Shown piece by piece: positions 35,682-44,415 of a DNA stretch of 64,000 nucleotides. This DNA comes from Bacteroidota bacterium (GTDB taxonomy: Bacteria > Bacteroidota > Bacteroidia > Chitinophagales > Chitinophagaceae). The number at the start of each line of letters is the position of its first letter. Within the stretch, counting starts at the first letter, position 1. The stretch spans positions 52,429-116,428 of the forward strand of contig JAEZEI010000131.1 in NCBI GenBank assembly GCA_023417815.1, read 5' to 3'. The position numbers were made by a program, and so were the translations under genes. The notes under the pieces were generated by a model. It was not told the DNA's origin. It saw only the letters and a program-made list of their open reading frames with translations, and did not search any database.

Positions 35682-37022
35682 GTGAACATCCCCAAAACAT
35701 ATTCGCTGCTGCAGGTAATGTCGAGTATCCGCGCAGCCCTGGAGCACAATTTCAGGTCGCAGTACTGGGTAATGGCAGAAATGAATAAACTCAATCACTA
35801 TCATCATTCCGGCCATTGTTATCCCGAACTGGTAGAGAAATCGGGGAAGCAGGTAGTGGCGCAATCCCGTGCAGTGATCTGGAAGAATGATTATGAAAGG
35901 ATCAATCAACACTTCCTGGAAACGCTGAAGGAGCCAATAAAGGATGGAATAAAGATCCTGTTCCTTTGCAAAGTTACCTTTGACCCGGTGCACGGACTTT
36001 CCCTGCGCATCATGGATATAGATCCGTCGTATACACTGGGCGACCTGGAGAAGGAAAAAGCAGAAAGTATTTCAACCCTGAAGAAGGAAGGATTGTATGA
36101 TCTTAACCGCAACTTAAGAATCGCCCTGGTGCCATCAAGGATCGCAGTCATCTCCGTGGAAAGCAGCAAAGGGTTTGCAGATTTCAACAGGATACTCGAT
36201 GAAAACAATTCCGGGTTCCGCGTTTCGCGAACGCTTTTCCCCTCACTGTTACAGGGCGATGGAGCGGTGCATGGCATCATGCAGCAGTTAAAAAAGATCA
36301 GGAAACTTGCCGACGGGTTCGACGCTGTGGCTATCATCAGGGGTGGAGGTGGCGACATTGGCCTAACCTGCTATAATAATTTTGGACTTGCCCGGGAGGT
36401 GGCAACTTTTCCCTTGCCGGTACTCACCGGTATCGGTCACGCAACGAACGAAACCGTGGTGGAAATGGTGGCACATACTAACTGCATCACTCCGACCAAG
36501 GTGGCCGAATTCCTTCTTGATAAATACCGCATTTTCAATACCGCGATAAATGAATTGTGTGCCCAGCTCATAAACCTGGGCAGGCGCACCTTTCGCGAAG
36601 AACAAAGTCTTCTTGCCGGTGAACAACGCATGTTAAGATCAAATGCCGCATCAATACTTAATGCATCCAAAAAGGATCTCACCTCCGCAAGATCAGGGAC
36701 ATATCATGCAGCCAAATACAATATGGTTCGTGTGAAGAATAGCCTCGATTCAAGCCGCACGGGTATAAAAGTAAATTCAAAGGAGCTTTTAGCAGGTTCG
36801 GTTCGATTACTGGAGGCGGAAGAGCGCAGCATCTCCAATCTTCATCCCGATAAGGTATTGCAGAGAGGCTATGCTGTGATCCTGCATGAAGGAAAGATCA
36901 TCACTGGTGCATCCGGATTAAAAAAAGGCGATGAGATCGAAGCAGTATTGAAGGATGGGTCCGTTAAGGGCAGGGTAGAATCATTTTCCGGTAAACCGGG
37001 TATCTTTAATCAGCAATCATGA
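35682..37022 (+). CDS. xseA: Exodeoxyribonuclease VII large subunit
   Basis: A 446-residue nuclease subunit that degrades single-stranded DNA with XseB. N-terminal OB-fold (PKTYSLLQVMSSIRAAL...YWVMAEMNKLNHY), catalytic core with RGGGGDIGLTCYNNFGLAREVA and GIGHATNETVVEMVAH, a coiled-coil region and the small C-terminal segment PDKVLQRGYAVI. I start at GTG 35682, which begins the conserved PKTYSLL region and follows the -7 box directly. Its stop overlaps the xseB start (ATGA). Confidence 0.94.
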   Translation: MNIPKTYSLLQVMSSIRAALEHNFRSQYWVMAEMNKLNHYHHSGHCYPELVEKSGKQVVAQSRAVIWKNDYERINQHFLETLKEPIKDGIKILFLCKVTFDPVHGLSLRIMDIDPSYTLGDLEKEKAESISTLKKEGLYDLNRNLRIALVPSRIAVISVESSKGFADFNRILDENNSGFRVSRTLFPSLLQGDGAVHGIMQQLKKIRKLADGFDAVAIIRGGGGDIGLTCYNNFGLAREVATFPLPVLTGIGHATNETVVEMVAHTNCITPTKVAEFLLDKYRIFNTAINELCAQLINLGRRTFREEQSLLAGEQRMLRSNAASILNASKKDLTSARSGTYHAAKYNMVRVKNSLDSSRTGIKVNSKELLAGSVRLLEAEERSISNLHPDKVLQRGYAVILHEGKIITGASGLKKGDEIEAVLKDGSVKGRVESFSGKPGIFNQQS

Positions 37023-37219
37023 GCAACGATATCACATATACGCAGGCATTTGAAGAATTGAAAGAGATCGTCTCCGGCATGGAAGAAGGGGAGATCTCCG
37101 TAGATGAACTCTCCGAAAAAGTGAAGCGCGCCGCTTTCCTGATCAGGTTGTGCAAAAGTAAGCTGATCGCAGTGGAGGGCGATGTGAACGGGATCCTGAA
37201 AGACCTCGAAGAAGAATAA
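37019..37219 (+). CDS. xseB: Exodeoxyribonuclease VII small subunit
   Basis: A 66-residue helical protein with the family pattern TYTQAFEELKEIVSGMEEGEISVDELSEKVKRAAFLIRLCKSKL: two helices that wrap the large-subunit stalk. It overlaps xseA by 4 bp, which fits the fixed subunit ratio expected for the complex. Confidence 0.95.
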   Translation: MSNDITYTQAFEELKEIVSGMEEGEISVDELSEKVKRAAFLIRLCKSKLIAVEGDVNGILKDLEEE

Positions 37220-37253
37220 TTTTATCGCGACACGCTTTGTCGCTTCTCCGTAT

Positions 37254-37261
37254 TAAGTTTG
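37254..37261 (+). promoter_or_regulatory. -7 box of the WYL regulator gene
   Basis: Exact TAAGTTTG, 17 nt before the ATG at 37279. It supports that ATG over the TTG at 37270. Confidence 0.55.
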
Positions 37262-37278
37262 TTTCGTAATTGAATGTT

Positions 37279-38184
37279 ATGTCGAAGCAAACTTATTTAT
37301 CGCGTTACTCTTACATCATCGAGCGGCTCGAAAAAGGGCCCGCTACCTACGAACAGATCCTCGATCATCTCAGGCGAAAAGGTGAAATGAGCGGGGAAGA
37401 CCTGGAGATAAGCCAGCGCACCCTGCAGCGGGATATCCAGGATATCTTTAACCAGACCGGCTTCGAGATCCTCAATGAACGCAAGGGCGACAAAAGATAT
37501 TTTATAAATGAGCGTCCGCAGGATCTGAACACGGGGAACAGGTTGCTGGAATCTTACCAGTTGATCAACATCATCGGCTCAAGCTCAAGATATGCCGACG
37601 TGGTATTCCTTGAATCGCGCCAGCCTAAGGGTATCGAGCATTTTTATGTGCTGCTGCATGCAATCCTGAATAAATTCCCGGTGGAATTTTCCTATTCCAA
37701 ATTCTCAGACGACAGCGATACCACCCGGGTGGTTCATCCGCTTGCCCTGAAAGAAGCGATAGGCCGCTGGTACCTTGCTGCCGTGGATACAAAGGACGGG
37801 GTGCTGAAGACTTTCGGGCTCGACAGGCTCAGTCTTCCCGAATTGCATAAACGCCCTTTCCGTGAAAAATATGAGCATGATATAGCCACTCTCTTCCGCA
37901 ATGCATTTGGCGTTATGAATGCCGGTGACCAGCAGGTGGAAAGGGTGGTGTTATCCTTCGGTAACAGGGCAGCCAAATTTGTTGAATCTTATCCCTTGCA
38001 TCACAGCCAGCGAACCGGGGCAGTTTCAAAAGACAGGACCGAATTCACCTTCGATCTTGTAATAGCACACGATTTCAAAAAGGAGATCCTGAGTTATGGT
38101 GATGAAGTGATCGTAGAGAAGCCATCATGGTTACGTAAAGAGATTATGAAGACATTAAAGAAAACCATTTCAAATTATAACTGA
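37279..38184 (+). CDS. WYL-domain transcriptional regulator
   Basis: A 301-residue DNA-binding protein. N-terminal winged helix (residues 5-70: YSYIIERLEKGPATYEQILDHLRRK...SQRTLQRDIQDIF) and a WYL domain (about 120-220: VHPLALKEAIGRWYLAAVD...FGLDRLS) followed by a WCX-type C-terminal extension. WYL domains bind nucleic acid or nucleotide ligands and occur often in phage-defence and DNA-damage regulators. The next gene starts 1 nt after its stop. No defence genes are adjacent. Confidence 0.9.
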   Translation: MSKQTYLSRYSYIIERLEKGPATYEQILDHLRRKGEMSGEDLEISQRTLQRDIQDIFNQTGFEILNERKGDKRYFINERPQDLNTGNRLLESYQLINIIGSSSRYADVVFLESRQPKGIEHFYVLLHAILNKFPVEFSYSKFSDDSDTTRVVHPLALKEAIGRWYLAAVDTKDGVLKTFGLDRLSLPELHKRPFREKYEHDIATLFRNAFGVMNAGDQQVERVVLSFGNRAAKFVESYPLHHSQRTGAVSKDRTEFTFDLVIAHDFKKEILSYGDEVIVEKPSWLRKEIMKTLKKTISNYN

Positions 38185-38185
38185 T

Positions 38186-38566
38186 ATGAAAAAGCAGATC
38201 CATTCCATTAGTTTCGCGCCGGTTCAGCTGGATATGTTCGGCGAATATATTTCCCAGGTACTGCAGGCCATTTCAAAGGAAGGCAGCTACCGGATCTCGC
38301 AATCTGTTTTTATCAGCAGGGTGGAGTATGATCATTTTTATTATTCAGGCCATAACTGGCAATCGGAATACAGGATCAATTTCCGCGACATCGAAAGCAT
38401 TATCAGGAGCGGTGCCTGTTCGAGAGCCCAAATAAAACTGAAACATGATCTACCTGCAATGGCGCGCCTTCATGCAGGATATTACTCATCGATAGCGTAC
38501 GACTTCCTCAATTTCAACGAGATCGCGCGGGCATTTTCACGGCCGGTACGCAGATTTGCCGCTTAA
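38186..38566 (+). CDS. Hypothetical protein coupled to the WYL regulator
   Basis: A 126-residue basic protein with no signal peptide and no family that I recognise. It has an aromatic-rich centre (YDHFYYSGHNWQSEYRINFRDIESI) and an arginine-rich tail. Its start is 1 nt after the WYL gene stop, so it is almost certainly in the same operon. Whether it modulates the regulator is unknown. Confidence 0.7.
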   Translation: MKKQIHSISFAPVQLDMFGEYISQVLQAISKEGSYRISQSVFISRVEYDHFYYSGHNWQSEYRINFRDIESIIRSGACSRAQIKLKHDLPAMARLHAGYYSSIAYDFLNFNEIARAFSRPVRRFAA

Positions 38567-38595
38567 TGAGACCATTTGAATAATGGGTTCAGCCG

Positions 38596-38603
38596 TATCT
38601 TTG
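38596..38603 (+). promoter_or_regulatory. -7 box of the ArsR-type gene, 4 nt from the ATG
   Basis: Exact TATCTTTG followed by GCAA and then ATG at 38608. The predicted transcript begins at or next to the start codon: a leaderless mRNA. Confidence 0.65.
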
Positions 38604-38607
38604 GCAA

Positions 38608-38892
38608 ATGCCCGTAAAGACCAAGCAGGATGATTTCATCAAAAAGGCAATGGCTGCAGTCGCAGATCCTTACCGGATGCAGATCCTGGAAGAGATCCTT
38701 TCAAAAGGTTGCATAAGATGCAGTGATGTGGTTGACATGACAGGGCTTTCACAACCAACCTGCTCTCACCACATAAAACTGCTTGCAGATATTTCCCTCA
38801 TCGAATGCAGGAAGGAAGGCAGGAACAATTACTTCACCCTTAACAAGGAAAATTTTAGGAAGCTCTCCGAATACCTGAAGAAATTCAGCTAA
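38608..38892 (+). CDS. ArsR-family HTH regulator
   Basis: A 94-residue winged-helix protein: DPYRMQILEEIL, then the recognition helix region DMTGLSQPTCSHHIKLLADISLI and the wing CRKEGRNNYFTL. The Cys pair in KGCIRCSD (residues near 33-36) might bind metal, but it is not the classic ELCVCDL site. The target is unknown. Its stop overlaps the convergent DUF952 gene by 4 bp. Confidence 0.9.
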   Translation: MPVKTKQDDFIKKAMAAVADPYRMQILEEILSKGCIRCSDVVDMTGLSQPTCSHHIKLLADISLIECRKEGRNNYFTLNKENFRKLSEYLKKFS

Positions 38893-39182
38893 GCGATCTC
38901 TTCAACTTTTATAACAGCATCCGTATTCAGCGGACCGTAGATATGCGGGAATTCCTCCTGCACCGAAGGAGACATTTCATACTTGATCGGTGCCTTCACT
39001 TTTTCAGGATCTATGTGAAGCAACAACAGGTCTTTTTGATCTTTATAATACCGTTCCAATACTCCGCTGAGCTGCTCCGGGCTGCAGGCATGTATGAAGC
39101 CTTCCTGTTCAAAGCCTTGCGGCGTATAGGATCCGGTGCCGGATAACTTTCTCCAGCGTTCCGCCTGGGTTACATGGATCAT
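38889..39182 (-). CDS. DUF952-family protein
   Basis: A 97-residue protein with the DUF952 pattern: YTPQGFEQEGFIHACSPEQLSGVL (Gly-Phe-Ile-His-x-Cys), LLLLHIDPEKVKAPIKYE and FPHIYGPLNTDAVI. The fold resembles an ADP-ribosyltransferase-like barrel in related families; the role is unknown. Its ATG overlaps the stop of the following gene (ATGA at 39179-39182), which makes it the downstream partner. Confidence 0.9.
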   Translation of the reverse strand: MIHVTQAERWRKLSGTGSYTPQGFEQEGFIHACSPEQLSGVLERYYKDQKDLLLLHIDPEKVKAPIKYEMSPSVQEEFPHIYGPLNTDAVIKVEEIA

Positions 39183-40072
39183 GGTTCCAGCATATTCGCG
39201 AAAAAAAGAAGATCGGTCATCTTGTACGAGTTCTTGTCATTATCGTAGCACTTGCTCAGTTCTTCCAGCAAATACTGGATCACCCTTTTATTATCGAGAG
39301 GCCTGAAGTAACTCGCTACAGGAGGAACAGAAAGTTTCCGGAAATAATTCTCGATGTCTTTATTACTGTACAATTGCCCGCTTGCAGGGTCAAGGTAAAA
39401 GCTTATTCCTGCGGAAGGATGATCAACTTCTTCTGTTCCGGGCATTTTATCAAAATAGGCCAGCACAAACTGGCGGGGTATGTTAACCGCGTGTACCGGC
39501 AGATCGAGCAGGGAACAAAGTACCAGGTAGATGATACCGTTACTCAGTCCATTCCCTTTCTTCGATTCAAGCGTTTTGTTGACCAGGAATGCATCCGGGC
39601 TGTCATAGCTTATTTCAATGCCTTTATGCTTATAATAATTGTAGTAAATGCTGTTAAAGACGTTTATCTTTTCGATGGGGGTGAGGTAATTATTCAACTC
39701 AAGCCAGATATTCTTCCTGATCTTTTCAATGGTAGACTTCACCTTAGTAACATTCAGTTCAGGATAATGATAGCGCGCCACCAATAAGGCTCCTTCCAGC
39801 AATGAACCTTCTCCATCTTTCCATGTAAGGAAATCTTCCGTAAGCTCGCGCATGTGGAGGCGGTGAATAAGCAATTCGATGCGCTCCTGGGTATCCAGGT
39901 CGGTTATGCTTTCCCAATAGTTCTCCAGTTTTGGGATAATGTCCTTGCCGATGGAAACGATCTTATCGCTTACGGCATTGTACACATCCTGGTCCGGGTC
40001 ATCGAGCAGCCTGAATAATGCTTTTATTTCCTTTTGTGGGATCAACGAATTGTTTTGGCTCAAATTCGGCAT
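39179..40072 (-). CDS. SirB1/transglutaminase-like protein
   Basis: About 297 residues. An N-terminal helical part (LFRLLDDPDQDVYNAVSDKIVSIG) resembles a HEAT repeat; the second part is a SirB1-type transglutaminase-like domain (PIEKINVFNSIYYNYYKHKGI, GNGLSNGIIYLVLCSLLDLPVHAVNIPRQFVLAY). The usual catalytic Cys is replaced by Ser/Asn at SNGI, as in other SirB1 proteins, so enzyme activity is doubtful. A GTG at 40105 extends it by 11 residues; I prefer the ATG. Confidence 0.8.
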   Translation of the reverse strand: MPNLSQNNSLIPQKEIKALFRLLDDPDQDVYNAVSDKIVSIGKDIIPKLENYWESITDLDTQERIELLIHRLHMRELTEDFLTWKDGEGSLLEGALLVARYHYPELNVTKVKSTIEKIRKNIWLELNNYLTPIEKINVFNSIYYNYYKHKGIEISYDSPDAFLVNKTLESKKGNGLSNGIIYLVLCSLLDLPVHAVNIPRQFVLAYFDKMPGTEEVDHPSAGISFYLDPASGQLYSNKDIENYFRKLSVPPVASYFRPLDNKRVIQYLLEELSKCYDNDKNSYKMTDLLFFANMLEP

Positions 40073-40114
40073 TAACATCAGAAATCCGGTGTTAATTTTT
40101 TCCACACAGGTGCG

Positions 40115-42634
40115 CTATTTCTTTTTGCGGGCAGGTTTCTTTTTGTCGAAGGCTTTAGGGTCCTGTGCCACGATCATTTTCTTAACATCCTCCAGTTCAA
40201 GCGTAGCCGCTTTTTCGGAAGTGAACTTCCCATCAGCGCCTGCAGGAAGCTTCAGCATTTTTTTGCCGAAACGGATGAAAGGTCCCCAGCGTCCATTCTC
40301 GAGCGATATCTTCTCCTCCGGCCATTGTTTAATGAACCTGTTTGCTTCCTTTTCAAGCTTTTTGCTGATCAGCTGGTCAATATCCTGCTGGCTGAGATTC
40401 TCAAAATCGTATGCCTTCGGAACATTTATGAACAGGTCATTCCATTTAATGAAAGGGCCGAATCTTCCTTTTCCTTTTGTAACGGGCAGGGAATCGTAGT
40501 GCGCTATCGGCGCATCCTCGATCTGTTTGGCTGTTATGATCTCAACAGCACGGGGCAGGTCAACCTCCAGCGGATCCTCTCCGCGGGGAATGGAGATGAA
40601 TTGTTCCCCGAATTTCACATACGGCCCGAAACGGCCGATGTTCACTGCAACCTCAAGTCCTTCATGTTCACCAAGCACCCGTGGAAGTTTGAATAGATCC
40701 AGTGCCTCCTCGAGGGAAATCGTTTCTATACTTTGATTTGCATTAAGTTTTGCAAAGCGGGGCTTCTCTTCATCATTCTGGGTTCCAATCTGCACCATCG
40801 GGCCATACCGTCCCATACGCGCGATCACCGGCTTGCCCGATTCCGGATCATCTCCCAAAGCGCGCTCACCAACAGCACGTTCAGCATTCTCAAGGGTATG
40901 CTCCACATCCTGGTGAAAAGGCTGGTAAAAATCCTGGACCATTTTATTCCAGCGCACCTTTCCTTCAGCGATCTCGTCAAATTCCTTTTCAATATTTGCA
41001 GTGAAGGAATAGTCCATCACTTCATTGAAATGCTGGTTAAGGAAATCCGTTACTACGAGTCCCAGATCTGTAGGGAAAAGTTTTTGCTTCTCTGCCCCGG
41101 TCATCTCATACTCGGTGCTGGAATTTACCCGGTCATTCTTTAAGGAAAGCACGCGGTATTCGCGCTTTACGCCTTCCTTATCCTTCTTCTCAACGTAATT
41201 GCGCTTAATGATCGTGGATATAGTGGGAGCGTAGGTGCTCGGCCTTCCAATGCCCAGTTCCTCCAGTTTTTTTACAAGACTTGCTTCCGTATACCGAGCG
41301 GAATGCCTTGTAAACCTTTGCGTAGCGGTCATCTCCACGAAGTCGAGTTGCTGGCCCACTGCGAGGTTAGGCAGCCTGCTTTCATCATTGCCATCTTCCT
41401 CCTCGTCTGTGCTCTCCATGTATAATTTCAGGAAGCCATCAAATTTTATCACTTCACCGCTCGCAGCCAGTTCACTGTTGTTGGTGCTGATATTGATCTT
41501 CGCCGTGGTCTTTTCCAGTTCCGCGTCTGCCATCTGGCTGGCAACGGTGCGCTTCCAGATCAGTTCATACAGGCGGTTCAGTTCCGGGTCGCTCACTGAA
41601 TGATTTTCTATATATGTTGGCCTGATGGCTTCATGCGCCTCTTGCGCACTCTCATTCTTGTTTTTGAATCTTCTTTCCTGGTGATATTTTTCTCCGTAGG
41701 AAGACCTGATCTCTTTGCTTATGCTTTCCCTTGCAGTATCGCTTAGATTAACACTGTCGGTACGCATATAAGTGATCTTACCGCTTTCATAGAGCCGTTG
41801 TGCGAGCAACATCGTCTTGCTTACTCCGTACCCAAGTTTACGGCTTGCTTCCTGCTGAAGTGTAGAGGTGGTGAAAGGCGCGGCCGGCGTACGTTTGCCG
41901 GGTTTTACCTGGATGTCTTTTACAGTATAGGTTGCACCTTTGCAGCTTTCCAGGAAGCTGTTTGCATCCTCCTCATTATTATACCTGCTGCCTTCAGCCT
42001 TAAAGTTTACATTCCTGCCGGAAATATCTTTTGCGGTTAAGATTGCTTCCAGTTTAAAGGAAGAGGATGGCTGGAAATTATTGATCTCTCTTTCCTTTTC
42101 CACGATGAGTTTCACCGCAACACTCTGCACGCGGCCTGCGCTTAATCCGCCAGACTGCCCGATCTTTCGCCATAAGACGGGACTGAGTTCAAATCCCACG
42201 ATCCTGTCGAGCACCCTGCGTGCCTGTTGTGCATTCACCAGGTCCATATTGATGGTGCGCGGGTTCTTAACAGCGCGTTCAATGGCAGGTTTGGTGATCT
42301 CGTGGAACACGATCCTTTTTGTGGTGCGGGGGTCCAGGTTCAGCACTTCGGCAAGATGCCAGCTTATACTTTCTCCTTCACGGTCCTCATCCGAAGCCAG
42401 CCATACTTCACCCGATTTCTTTGCAAGGGAACGAAGTTCTTTAACCACCTTCTCCTTTTCTGCGGGCACAATGTATTTGGGATTGAAATTATTATTGATG
42501 TCTATCCCCATATCATTCTTCTCCAGGTCGCGTATATGACCATAGCAGCTCTTCACCTCGAAATCCTTCCCGAGAATGGCTTCTATCGTTTTTGCCTTGG
42601 CCGGCGACTCAACTATCAACAGGTTCTTTGCCAT
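40115..42634 (-). CDS. topA: DNA topoisomerase I (type IA)
   Basis: An 839-residue enzyme that relaxes negatively supercoiled DNA. N-terminal Toprim domain (LLIVESPAKAKTIEAIL, SDEDREGE at 81-88), active-site Tyr289 (KITYMRTDSV), then no zinc fingers; instead the C-terminal third has about four GRFGPF/GRWGPF repeats of the type found in Bacteroidota TopA, and a basic tail. Only the TopA found in the window; the next gene downstream on the same strand starts 43 bp away. Confidence 0.97.
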   Translation of the reverse strand: MAKNLLIVESPAKAKTIEAILGKDFEVKSCYGHIRDLEKNDMGIDINNNFNPKYIVPAEKEKVVKELRSLAKKSGEVWLASDEDREGESISWHLAEVLNLDPRTTKRIVFHEITKPAIERAVKNPRTINMDLVNAQQARRVLDRIVGFELSPVLWRKIGQSGGLSAGRVQSVAVKLIVEKEREINNFQPSSSFKLEAILTAKDISGRNVNFKAEGSRYNNEEDANSFLESCKGATYTVKDIQVKPGKRTPAAPFTTSTLQQEASRKLGYGVSKTMLLAQRLYESGKITYMRTDSVNLSDTARESISKEIRSSYGEKYHQERRFKNKNESAQEAHEAIRPTYIENHSVSDPELNRLYELIWKRTVASQMADAELEKTTAKINISTNNSELAASGEVIKFDGFLKLYMESTDEEEDGNDESRLPNLAVGQQLDFVEMTATQRFTRHSARYTEASLVKKLEELGIGRPSTYAPTISTIIKRNYVEKKDKEGVKREYRVLSLKNDRVNSSTEYEMTGAEKQKLFPTDLGLVVTDFLNQHFNEVMDYSFTANIEKEFDEIAEGKVRWNKMVQDFYQPFHQDVEHTLENAERAVGERALGDDPESGKPVIARMGRYGPMVQIGTQNDEEKPRFAKLNANQSIETISLEEALDLFKLPRVLGEHEGLEVAVNIGRFGPYVKFGEQFISIPRGEDPLEVDLPRAVEIITAKQIEDAPIAHYDSLPVTKGKGRFGPFIKWNDLFINVPKAYDFENLSQQDIDQLISKKLEKEANRFIKQWPEEKISLENGRWGPFIRFGKKMLKLPAGADGKFTSEKAATLELEDVKKMIVAQDPKAFDKKKPARKKK

Positions 42635-42712
42635 ATATTATTATGCCTTCAGTGCATCCTTGAATTGTGCAATATTAGCGTAAAATTAAAAACTCAGTTT
42701 TCAACCCCCTTA

Positions 42713-43558
42713 TTATTCCCCCTGCAGAAATTTATATATGATCTCCTTAACAGGGCCTGCGCGGTATATTTTCCGATGGCCCAAACCTTTCGTGAAAACG
42801 AACCGCACATTTGCAGGGTTGTCATTCTTAACGGGTAGTACATCACTCAAAGGAGTAATATCATCATCTTCATCATGGAGCCATAAAACCTGTGCTGTTA
42901 TGTTTGCAATGGCTCTCCTGATGCTGAACCATGATGCATCGTGCCCTGATATCCTTTTTATCTCATCCTTCACTGCATTCAGCAGCCGGGGATTATCCAA
43001 ACCTACCATAACAAAGGCCTGCTCCAGCGCAGAAGTGGTTTCGGTGGCAGGGGCGACGAATACAACCCTGGTATTTTCATCATGAGGAATGTCTTCCAGC
43101 GCAAGCGCGAGCGACAACCCTCCAAAGGAATGTGCAATGAAAGCATCAACTGGTCCATAGCGTTTTAATGCTTCAATGATCATATTCCTGTAATCCAACG
43201 CATTTACCTGCGAACCTTCACTCTTGCCATGCGCCGGCGCATCAAAGGCCAGGACCTCATAACCCAGCGCTCCCAGTTCATTCACATAATCTGCAAAGTT
43301 TCCGGAAGCCGATGAAAAACCATGCAGCACCATTGCCCGTTTTGCACCTTCTTTTAAAAAGCGGTTGCCATGGATCTTTTTTCCATCGAGTTGAAATGAA
43401 AGCTCTTCGCCGCCGCTGAGCGAAGGACCGCCATAGCGCATCGGAGGTGTGCAGAATAATTTGAAGGCTTCTTTTGCGGCAAGGCGCGGATTTAATGCAG
43501 CGAGCATATTAAACCGGGTACGCAAATATTTGAGCGCGATCTTTTTTTGTACTTTCAT
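42713..43558 (-). CDS. Alpha/beta hydrolase
   Basis: A 281-residue hydrolase. Oxyanion region VLHGFSSASGNF, nucleophile Ser in AHSFGGLS (about residue 146), acidic residue near LWLHDEDDDITPL and the catalytic His in GLGHRKIYR. Lacks a signal peptide. The substrate is not readable from sequence. The start is preceded by an exact -7 box 5 nt upstream, which suggests a leaderless mRNA and fixes the start. Confidence 0.9.
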   Translation of the reverse strand: MKVQKKIALKYLRTRFNMLAALNPRLAAKEAFKLFCTPPMRYGGPSLSGGEELSFQLDGKKIHGNRFLKEGAKRAMVLHGFSSASGNFADYVNELGALGYEVLAFDAPAHGKSEGSQVNALDYRNMIIEALKRYGPVDAFIAHSFGGLSLALALEDIPHDENTRVVFVAPATETTSALEQAFVMVGLDNPRLLNAVKDEIKRISGHDASWFSIRRAIANITAQVLWLHDEDDDITPLSDVLPVKNDNPANVRFVFTKGLGHRKIYRAGPVKEIIYKFLQGE

Positions 43559-43563
43559 TTCAT

Positions 43564-43571
43564 CAAAGATA
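43564..43571 (-). promoter_or_regulatory. -7 box of the alpha/beta hydrolase gene, 5 nt from the ATG
   Basis: Exact TATCTTTG on the minus strand followed by ATGAA and then the ATG at 43558. The transcript should begin at or beside the start codon. Confidence 0.65.
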
Positions 43572-43575
43572 GGTT

Positions 43576-44328
43576 ATGAAGATAGCCCTTGCCGGCACGG
43601 GGAATGTTGCAACTGTTTTAGGTAGGCTGTTCAGTCGGGCCGGGCATAACATTGTCAGTGTATCAGGAAGAAACCTGGCTCATGCGGAATGCCTGGCGAA
43701 GGAACTTGGCGCTAAGGCCTGCAGTTTTGCCGCGATCGATGATGCGGATATAATTATAATAGCAGTTTCTGACGGGGCAATAGAAGACTGCGCAAAGGAG
43801 ATCATATATAAATGCCCCATGGTGCATACAGCAGGATCGGTTCCCTCTGCAGTGTTGAGACCGTTTTCGGAACAGCATGGTGTGCTTTATCCATTGCAAA
43901 GCCTGAGAAAGGAAATGGAATATCTGCCGGAGATCCCTTTCCTGGTGAATGGTTCAGATGAGACCGTAACCCTGGTGCTTGAAGAACTCTGCAACTCTGT
44001 GCCTGCGCAGGCAAGAAGGTGTGATGATGAGAGCCGCAGGCGTATCCATCTGTCGGCAGTTATCGTCAGCAATTTCACGAATCATCTTTATGCGCTCGCA
44101 GAAAAATTCTGCAACGAAAGCAATACGGACTTCTCCTTGTTGCACCCGTTGATAGAGGAAACGGCTACGCGGTTGAAGTATGCTTCTCCTTCTGCTTTGC
44201 AAACAGGTCCTGCAGTTCGGAATGATGCAACAACCATTGATGCGCACCTGCAATTACTTAGGGATGATGAAAGGTTGAGGGAGGTATATGCATTCATTAC
44301 AAATAGTATACGATTTAGGTTACACTGA
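43576..44328 (+). CDS. Rossmann-like and DUF2520 domain protein
   Basis: A 250-residue protein related to pyrroline-5-carboxylate and ketopantoate-type reductases. NAD(P)-binding GTGNVATVLGRL at 7-18, then DADIIIIAVSDGAI, HTAGSVPSAVL and a C-terminal DUF2520 helical domain (VIVSNFTNHLYALAEKF). The reaction is not known. It ends RFRLH-stop, and the last codon plus stop (CAC TGA) are the first unit of a short tandem repeat that continues downstream. Confidence 0.9.
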   Translation: MKIALAGTGNVATVLGRLFSRAGHNIVSVSGRNLAHAECLAKELGAKACSFAAIDDADIIIIAVSDGAIEDCAKEIIYKCPMVHTAGSVPSAVLRPFSEQHGVLYPLQSLRKEMEYLPEIPFLVNGSDETVTLVLEELCNSVPAQARRCDDESRRRIHLSAVIVSNFTNHLYALAEKFCNESNTDFSLLHPLIEETATRLKYASPSALQTGPAVRNDATTIDAHLQLLRDDERLREVYAFITNSIRFRLH

Positions 44329-44359
44329 AAACACTGAATTTCACTGAAAGCACAGAAAG
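44323..44359 (+). repeat. CACTGAAA tandem array starting at the DUF2520 gene stop codon
   Basis: Four units: CACTGAAAA, CACTGAATTT, CACTGAAAG, CACAGAAAG. The first unit contains the final His codon and TGA stop of the gene at 43576-44328. The array reads in the sense orientation of that gene. Confidence 0.75.
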
Positions 44360-44415
44360 CCCCCGGTTGGCATTCATTCTCCACCAGGTTTTACGCAATT
44401 GCTGTTTAGCATAAT

